NCBI RefSeq assembly: GCF_019048865.1
Contig: NZ_CP077604.1
Span: 744,001 to 808,000, forward strand
Source of the DNA: Aquihabitans sp. G128
Lineage (GTDB): Bacteria; Actinomycetota; Acidimicrobiia; Acidimicrobiales; Iamiaceae
Length of the DNA: 64,000 nucleotides
Reading direction: 5' to 3'
The position numbers and the translations under genes are program-made. The notes under the pieces were generated by a model. The model worked only from the letters and a program-made list of their open reading frames with translations, made no database searches and had not been told where the DNA came from. Shown one piece after another: positions 58,680-64,000 of this stretch; positions within the stretch are counted from its first letter, which is position 1, and every line of letters begins with the position of its first letter.

Positions 58680-59456
58680 ATGACCACCAACACCATCCCC
58701 GCATCGGACCTCGGCGACGGCATGTCGCTGATGGAGCACCTCGTCGAGCTCCGCAGCCGCGTGTTCAAGTGCGCCATCGCGGTGGCCATCGGCGCCATCG
58801 TCGGCTGGCTGGTGTACCCGGCGGTCTTCGACATCCTCATCGAGCCGCTCAAGGAGCTCTCGAAGAACCCGAACGTCAAGGACAAGCTGATCTCGCTCGA
58901 CCCCCTCGAGATCTTCATGCTCCGGGTGAAGATGTCGGCCTACATCGGCTTGATCCTGGCCATGCCGTTCCTGCTCTGGCAGCTCTGGCAGTTCATCGCC
59001 CCGGGCCTCTACCAGAACGAGCGCCGCTACGCCTCGGCCTTCGTGCTGTCGGCCACGCTGCTGTTCCTGCTGGGCGCCTCGATCGCCTACTTCACCCTCC
59101 CGGAGGCGCTGAAGTTCCTGCAGTCCCTGGGTGGCGACAACATCGAGTACCAGTACTCCCCGCAGAAGTACCTGATGCTGATCATCTACATGATGGTGGC
59201 CTTCGGAGCGGGCTTCCAGTTCCCCATCGTGGTGGTGTTCCTGCAGCTCGTGGGCATCGTCACGCCCAAGCAGCTGTCGTCGTTCCGGCGCTTCGCCATC
59301 GTCATCATCTTCGTGGTGGCCGCGGTGATCACGCCCAGCGCCGATCCCATCAGCCTCTTCGCCCTCGCCATCCCGATGACGATCTTCTACGAGATCTCCA
59401 TCGTCATCGGCCGCCTCATCCACCGGAGCAAGGCGAAGGCCGAGGCCGCAGCCTGA
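58680..59456 (+). CDS. tatC: Twin-arginine translocase subunit TatC
   Basis: A 258-residue TatC with six predicted helices. MSLMEHLVELRSRVFKCA, DPLEIFMLRVKMSAYIG, LWQLWQFIAPGLYQNERRY and AFGAGFQFPIVVVFLQLVGI are signature segments of the signal-peptide binding core. Its ATG follows 26 bases after the TatB stop. Complete. Confidence 0.96.
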   Translation: MTTNTIPASDLGDGMSLMEHLVELRSRVFKCAIAVAIGAIVGWLVYPAVFDILIEPLKELSKNPNVKDKLISLDPLEIFMLRVKMSAYIGLILAMPFLLWQLWQFIAPGLYQNERRYASAFVLSATLLFLLGASIAYFTLPEALKFLQSLGGDNIEYQYSPQKYLMLIIYMMVAFGAGFQFPIVVVFLQLVGIVTPKQLSSFRRFAIVIIFVVAAVITPSADPISLFALAIPMTIFYEISIVIGRLIHRSKAKAEAAA

Positions 59457-59473
59457 CCGGGGAGGCGGTGCCC

Positions 59474-62117
59474 GTGACCGACGACGCCTTCACGCTCGAC
59501 CGGTTCCAGCTCGAGGCCATCGCCGCCATCGACGCGGGGCACAACGTCCTGGTCGCCGCCCCGACGGGCTCGGGCAAGACGGTCGTGGCTGAGCACGCGG
59601 TGGCCCGGGCGCTGGCCGAGGGGCGCCGGGCGTTCTACACCACGCCCATCAAGGCCCTGTCGAACCAGAAGTACGCCGACCTGGTGCGGCGCCACGGCGC
59701 CGACCGGGTGGGCCTGCTCACCGGCGACAACGCGGTGAACCCCGACGCGGGGGTGGTGGTGATGACCACCGAGGTCCTGCGCAACATGATCTACGCCGGC
59801 TCGGCCGCCCTCGACGACCTGGCCTGGGTGGTGCTCGACGAGGTCCACTACCTCCAGGACACCTACCGCGGTCCGGTGTGGGAGGAGGTCATCGTCCACG
59901 CCCCGACCGAGGTGCGCTTCGTGTGCCTGTCGGCCACGGTGTCGAACGCCGATGAGCTAGCCGGCTGGATCGCGGCGGCGCGGGGCCACACCGAGACGGT
60001 GGTCGAGCACGAGCGGCCGGTGGAGCTGGTGAACCACTACCTCGTCTACGAGAAGGCCTCGGGGGACCTGGTGCAGCTGCCCACCCTGGTGGGCGGTCGA
60101 CCCAACCCCGAAGGCGACCGCTTCGACGCCCCGGCCATGGACGGCCCGAAGCACCTGCGCTACAAGCAGCGCGGCCGCTCCCTCTGGGGTTCGCCGCGGC
60201 GCGGCGAGGTCATCGAGCACCTGGCGGGCAGCGACCTCCTGCCGGCGATCTACTTCATCTTCAGCCGCGCCGCGTGCGACGACGCGGCGCGGTCGGTGCT
60301 CGAGCTGGGGCTGCGCCTCACCACCCACACCGAGCGGCTCCGGATCCGGGCCATCGCCGAGCACCACGTGGCCCACCTCGGCGCCGAGGACCTGGCGGTG
60401 CTGGGCTACGACCGCTGGCTCGCCGGCCTGGAGGCCGGGGTGGCCGCCCACCACGCCGGGATGGTGCCGCCGTTCAAGGAGGCCGTCGAGGCCTGCTTCG
60501 TGGAGGGCCTCGTGAAGGCGGTGTTCGCCACCGAGACGCTGGCGCTCGGCATCAACATGCCGGCCCGGTCGGTGGTGGTCGAGACGCTGTCGAAGTTCAC
60601 CGGCGAGACCCACGAGGACCTCACGCCGTCGCAGTACACGCAGCTCACCGGCCGGGCCGGGCGGCGGGGGCTCGACCCGGTGGGCCACGCCCTGGTGCTC
60701 TGGTCCCCCTGGTACGGCTTCGACAAGGTGGCGGCGCTCGCCGCCAGCCGGGAGTTCGTGCTGCGATCGGCCTTCCGGCCCACCTACAACATGGTCGTCA
60801 ACCTGGTCCGCCGCTACGACCGCGACCAGGCCCACGAGCTGCTCGGCCGGTCCTTCGCCCAGTTCCAGGCCGACCGCTCGCTGGGCAAGCTGGCCCACCG
60901 TCGGGCCTCTCGGCAGGCGCTGCTGGCCGAAGCCGAGGCCGCCGCCACGTGCGAGCGCGGCGACGTCGACGAGTACCGCACGCTCCGGCGCGGCGAGCGC
61001 CGCGCTGCGCGAGGCCCGGAACCAGCGCGAGGACCGCATCACCGCTGCGGTGGAACGGCTCGTGCCGGGCGACGTGATCCGCTTCGGCACCCACCGGCTG
61101 GCGGTCCTGTCGGCGTCGTACCGCAAGGGGGGCATCCGCCTCCGGGTGATCGACCCCGACGCCCACGTGTCGGTGCTCGACCCCGATGACTTCGACGAGC
61201 CGCCGCAGCGGGCGGCGGCGCTCACCTATCCCGAGCCGTACGACCCCCGCAACCGCGTGTTCCAGCGCCAGGCCGCCTCGCTGCTGCGCAAGACCCGGCT
61301 CCAGCACCGCCCGCTGCCGGGAGACGTCGTGGCCGACCCGGCGCCGGCGGTGGCGTCGGTGCCCCGGGCTGCCGACCTGCCGGTGGCGGCGTGCCCCGAC
61401 CTCGATCGCCACCTCGCCGCCGCGTCCGAGCGGGACCGGCTCCGCACCCAGCTCGCCGACGTCGAGCGCCGGCTCGAGGAGAAGAGCACCTCGCTGACCC
61501 GGCAGTTCGACCAGATCTCCACGCTGCTGGAGCGCTGGGGGTTCCTGCGCGGCTGGACCCTGACCGAGCGTGGCGACGTCCTGGCGCGGGTCTTCCACGA
61601 GAGCGACCTGCTGTGCGCCTCGGTGATCTGCGAGGGCCTGCTCGACGGCCTCGACCCGGCGTCGCTCGCCGGGCTGGTGTCGATGCTCACCTACGAGCAC
61701 CGCTCGAAGGAACCGCCGCCTCCGGCGTGGTTCCCGTCGAAGGAGGTCCGCGAGCGGGCCACCAAGATCGATCGGCTGGCCCGCAAGCTCGGCAACGACG
61801 AGCTCAAGGTCGGCCTGTCGGCCACCCGGCTGCCGGACCCCACGTTCCTCGCCCTGGCCTACGCGTGGGCGGCGGGCGAGTCCTTCGACGTCGTCATCGC
61901 CGAGGAGGACCTGTCCGGCGGGGACTTCGTGCGCAACATCAAGACCCTCATCGACCTGCTCCGGCAGGTGGGCGAGGTCGCGCCCGACCCCGCCACCCGA
62001 CGCGCCGCTCGCGCCGCGTCGGACGCGCTGTTCCGCGGGATCATCGCGGCGTCGTCCGAGGTGGGTGCCGAGGTCGGCACCGCGGTCCCCGGAGGGACCT
62101 CGGACGGTTCGCCGTGA
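59474..62117 (+). CDS. helY: HelY-like DExH helicase (Ski2/Mtr4 type), apparent frameshift
   Basis: An ATP-dependent RNA helicase of about 881 residues. Walker A APTGSGKT, DEVHYL (DExH box), SATVSNADE, and QLTGRAGRRGLD are complete; the C-terminal DSHCT-like domain follows. The frame breaks at about 60994-61005 where GAGCGCCGCG would read GAGCGCGCCGCG with a GC added, giving ERAALREARNQRED; probably a sequence error. GTG 59474 has GGGGAGG 8 bases upstream. tatC-helY is the same pair as in mycobacteria. Confidence 0.92.
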
Positions 62118-62725
62118 CCATCGAGAAGCACCAGCTGTGGGGCTCGCCCGGGCCGCTGCCGGCCGGTGGCGTGGTGGTCCGCAGCGACGCCGAGGCCCGG
62201 AAGGTGGTGGAGTCCGCTCGTCGGGCCGACCAGCCGGTGCCGGCGCTCGGCCTGCTCGGGGGAGACCTCTGCCGCACGGTCGGCGGCAAGGGCGACGAGG
62301 CACGGCTCCACGGCCCCGAGGCCATGTCGCTGCCCACCGACCTGGGGGCCGTGCTGGTCGACGGCAGGCTGCACTGGTTCGTCGCCCACCTGGTGGTGCG
62401 CCGCAGCTGGTGGCGGGGACGGGTGGTGGCGGTGATGAACGCGCAGTGGATCGGCCGGTGGGACGTCGCCCCCAAGTCCCACCCGAACGACGGCCTGCTC
62501 GACGTGCTCGACGGGGACCTGTCGGTGGACGACCGGCTCAAGGCGCGCCGCCGCCTCCTCACCGGCACCCACGTGCCCCACCCCGGCATCTCCCAGCGCC
62601 GGGTGGCGGCGGTGCAGCTGGCCTTCGACCGGCCCACGCCGGTGTGGCTCGACGGGGAACGGGTCGGCTCGGCCTCCACCCTGTCGATCCGCGTGGAGCC
62701 CGACGCGTTCACCGCCGTCGTCTGA
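62114..62725 (+). CDS. YegS/DgkB C-terminal-domain-only protein
   Basis: A 203-residue protein whose GTG overlaps the helicase stop. The last 110 residues (VAVMNAQWIGRWDVAPKSHPNDGLLDVLDGDLS through TGTHVPHPGIS and WLDGERVGSAST) match the C-terminal beta-sandwich of YegS/diacylglycerol kinases. The N-terminal kinase domain with GGDGT and nucleotide-binding loop is absent; the first 90 residues are unrelated. It probably lacks kinase activity and may bind lipid or a partner. Confidence 0.7.
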   Translation: MTIEKHQLWGSPGPLPAGGVVVRSDAEARKVVESARRADQPVPALGLLGGDLCRTVGGKGDEARLHGPEAMSLPTDLGAVLVDGRLHWFVAHLVVRRSWWRGRVVAVMNAQWIGRWDVAPKSHPNDGLLDVLDGDLSVDDRLKARRRLLTGTHVPHPGISQRRVAAVQLAFDRPTPVWLDGERVGSASTLSIRVEPDAFTAVV

Positions 62726-62803
62726 GCGGCGCGCCGGGCGTGGCCCCGTCGCCGGGGGTCGTGCCGGTGGGGCGCCACGGGGTCGCAGCGGTACGGTCGC
62801 AGC

Positions 62804-63787
62804 ATGCAGGCCTGGATCCTCGACGAGTCACCCGGCAGCTACCGCTTCGGCGAGGTGCCCGACCCGCCGGTCGGCCCGGGCGACGTGCGGGTCCGCCCGA
62901 TGGCCTCGGCGCTGAACCACATGGACCTGTGGGTGACCCGCGGCAAGCCGCGGCCCCACCTGCCCCACGTGCCGGGCTGCGACGTCGCCGGGATCGTTGA
63001 GTCGGTGGGCTCGGCCGTGCACGGCATCGCGGTGGGCGACGAGGTGGTGGTGAACCCGGCGGTGTCGCCCCTGGAGATGGTGGTCGCGCATGGCGACGAC
63101 GCCCCCATGTACCCGGGCTTCGAGATCGTGGGGGAGCAGCGCTGGGGCGGGCACGGCGAGCTGGTGTCGGTCCCTGCCCGCAACGTGGTGCCCAAGCCGG
63201 CCGGCCGGACCTGGGCGGAGTGCGCGGCGTTCCCGCTGGCCACGCTCACGGCCTACCGCATGCTGCGGCGAGCCCGGGTGCGGGCGGGGGAGCGGGTGCT
63301 GATCGTGGGCATCGGCGGCGGCGTCTCGATGGCCGCCCTGTCGCTGGCCCGGGCCATGGGCGCCACCGTCTACGCCACGTCGCGAGACGAGGCCAAGGGG
63401 CGGCGCGCCGTCGAGCTCGGCGCAGCCGACGCGTTCCTGTCGGACGAGGACTGGCCGGCCAAGGTCGAGGTCGTCGTCGAGAGCGTCGGGCCCGCCACCT
63501 GGGACAAGTCCATCCGCGCCCTGCTGCCGGGTGGTCGGCTGGTGGTGTGCGGCGGGACCTCGGGGCCGGTGGTGGAGGTCAACCTGCCGCGGCTGTTCTT
63601 CAAGCAGCACGAGATCATCGGCTCGACGATGGGCGGCTACGGCGAGTTCGCCGAGGTCGCCCGGCTGGTGGAGCAGGGCCTGCCGGTCGCCGTCGACGAG
63701 GAGCTGGCCCTGGCCGACTACCCCCGCGCCCTGGCCCGGCTCGAGTCCGGCGAGCAGCTGGGCAAGGTCGTGCTCCGCCACGACTGA
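62804..63787 (+). CDS. Medium-chain dehydrogenase/reductase (quinone oxidoreductase-like)
   Basis: A 327-residue MDR enzyme: DVRVRPMASALNHMDLWVTRG, PHVPGCDVAGIVESVGSAV, GERVLIVGIGGGVSMAALSLARAMGA (NADPH site) and VVESVGPATWDKSI. The typical structural zinc cysteines are absent and GHE-type zinc ligands are replaced, so it is probably zinc-free, like quinone/enone reductases. TACGGT (62792-62797) lies 6 bases before ATG 62804, no Shine-Dalgarno. Confidence 0.88.
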   Translation: MQAWILDESPGSYRFGEVPDPPVGPGDVRVRPMASALNHMDLWVTRGKPRPHLPHVPGCDVAGIVESVGSAVHGIAVGDEVVVNPAVSPLEMVVAHGDDAPMYPGFEIVGEQRWGGHGELVSVPARNVVPKPAGRTWAECAAFPLATLTAYRMLRRARVRAGERVLIVGIGGGVSMAALSLARAMGATVYATSRDEAKGRRAVELGAADAFLSDEDWPAKVEVVVESVGPATWDKSIRALLPGGRLVVCGGTSGPVVEVNLPRLFFKQHEIIGSTMGGYGEFAEVARLVEQGLPVAVDEELALADYPRALARLESGEQLGKVVLRHD

Positions 63788-63831
63788 GCGGCGGGAGCGG
63801 CCCGGCCGCGGGCCGCAGGTAGGTTGCGGGG

Positions 63832-64000
63832 ATGGTTGACCTCGCCGCCGTCAAGGACCGCATCGACCAGGTGGTCGACGACCACGCCGAGGTCCTGCTC
63901 GCGGCGTCCCACGACATCCACGCCCACCCCGAGCTGGGCTTCGCGGAGCACCACGCCCACGAGGTCCTGACCCGGATGCTCGAGGACGCCGGGCTGTCGG
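63832..64000 (+). CDS. M20-family amidohydrolase/peptidase, N-terminus (3' partial)
   Basis: The frame runs off the right edge. The 56 visible residues, VVDDHAEVLLAASHDIHAHPELGFAEHHA, match the N-terminus of M20/M28-type amidohydrolases (IHAHPELGF). TAGGTT (63820-63825) is exactly 6 bases before the ATG, a leaderless arrangement. The zinc ligands and specificity lie beyond the window. Confidence 0.85.
   Translation, partial: MVDLAAVKDRIDQVVDDHAEVLLAASHDIHAHPELGFAEHHAHEVLTRMLEDAGLS

Overview
The window is chromosomal DNA from a high-GC Gram-positive actinobacterium. The 16S/23S sequence style, the SpoU/HelY/Tat/KorAB gene set and many GTG starts point to the class Acidimicrobiia, perhaps near Iamiaceae; this is inference from pattern, with no database search. 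Nearly every base is coding, genes are packed into operons with ATGA/GTGA overlaps, and no phage, IS, CRISPR or tRNA was seen.

Layout. 1-1111: end of an rsmB-like RNA methyltransferase and a MoaB/MogA gene. 1222-4943: FMN riboswitch and the riboflavin operon ribD-ribE-ribBA-ribH. 5020-7509: TPM-domain membrane protein, FKBP isomerase, a degenerate cold-shock-like protein and a DUF1844-like gene. 7570-9257: infC-rpmI-rplT translation operon with a hairpin leader and an apparent AUA start. 9270-18131: SpoU methylase, histidine kinase, MtfA peptidase, pheST, MOSC protein, esterase and small genes. 18204-28282: one long minus-strand operon led by a TetR regulator, with two P450s (one a CYP51-ferredoxin fusion), two SDRs, an aldehyde dehydrogenase, a SnoaL-like protein, a hydroxyisobutyrate-dehydrogenase-like enzyme and a carboxymuconolactone-decarboxylase-like protein. 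Its gene content matches, from memory, the mycobacterial cyp51 neighbourhood (about Rv0760c-Rv0771). 28382-30564: divergent fused regulator/thioredoxin-reductase-like flavoprotein and an S1-like protein. 30591-40002: arginine biosynthesis argC-J, a GNAT gene and a SpoU relic, then argB-D-F-R-G-H, with two near-identical ARG-box promoters. 40004-44900: thioesterase, manA, DNA glycosylase, Nudix and tyrS. 45033-50493: a complete rrn operon (promoter, 16S, 23S, 5S, terminator). 50646-56744: TPR protein, SSB-like protein, class I aldolase and korAB. 56752-64000: GDPD, zinc-ribbon-like protein, tatB-tatC-helY, a lipid-kinase C-domain protein, an MDR reductase and the start of an M20 amidohydrolase.

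Two cross-cutting signals matter to any user of this sequence. First, ten otherwise normal genes, most of them conserved housekeeping genes (ribD, FKBP, rplT, argG, fba, korA twice, helY and others), carry a single frameshift each site. The sites fall into recurring classes: CTCGAAG where CTCGAG restores the frame (three), loss of a GC dinucleotide (three), G7/C7 runs one base too long (three) and a C8 run (one). This looks like systematic sequencing or consensus error, so these genes are annotated here as probably intact. Second, many genes without a Shine-Dalgarno sequence have a TANNNT hexamer exactly 6-7 bases before their start codon, the arrangement expected for leaderless transcription.
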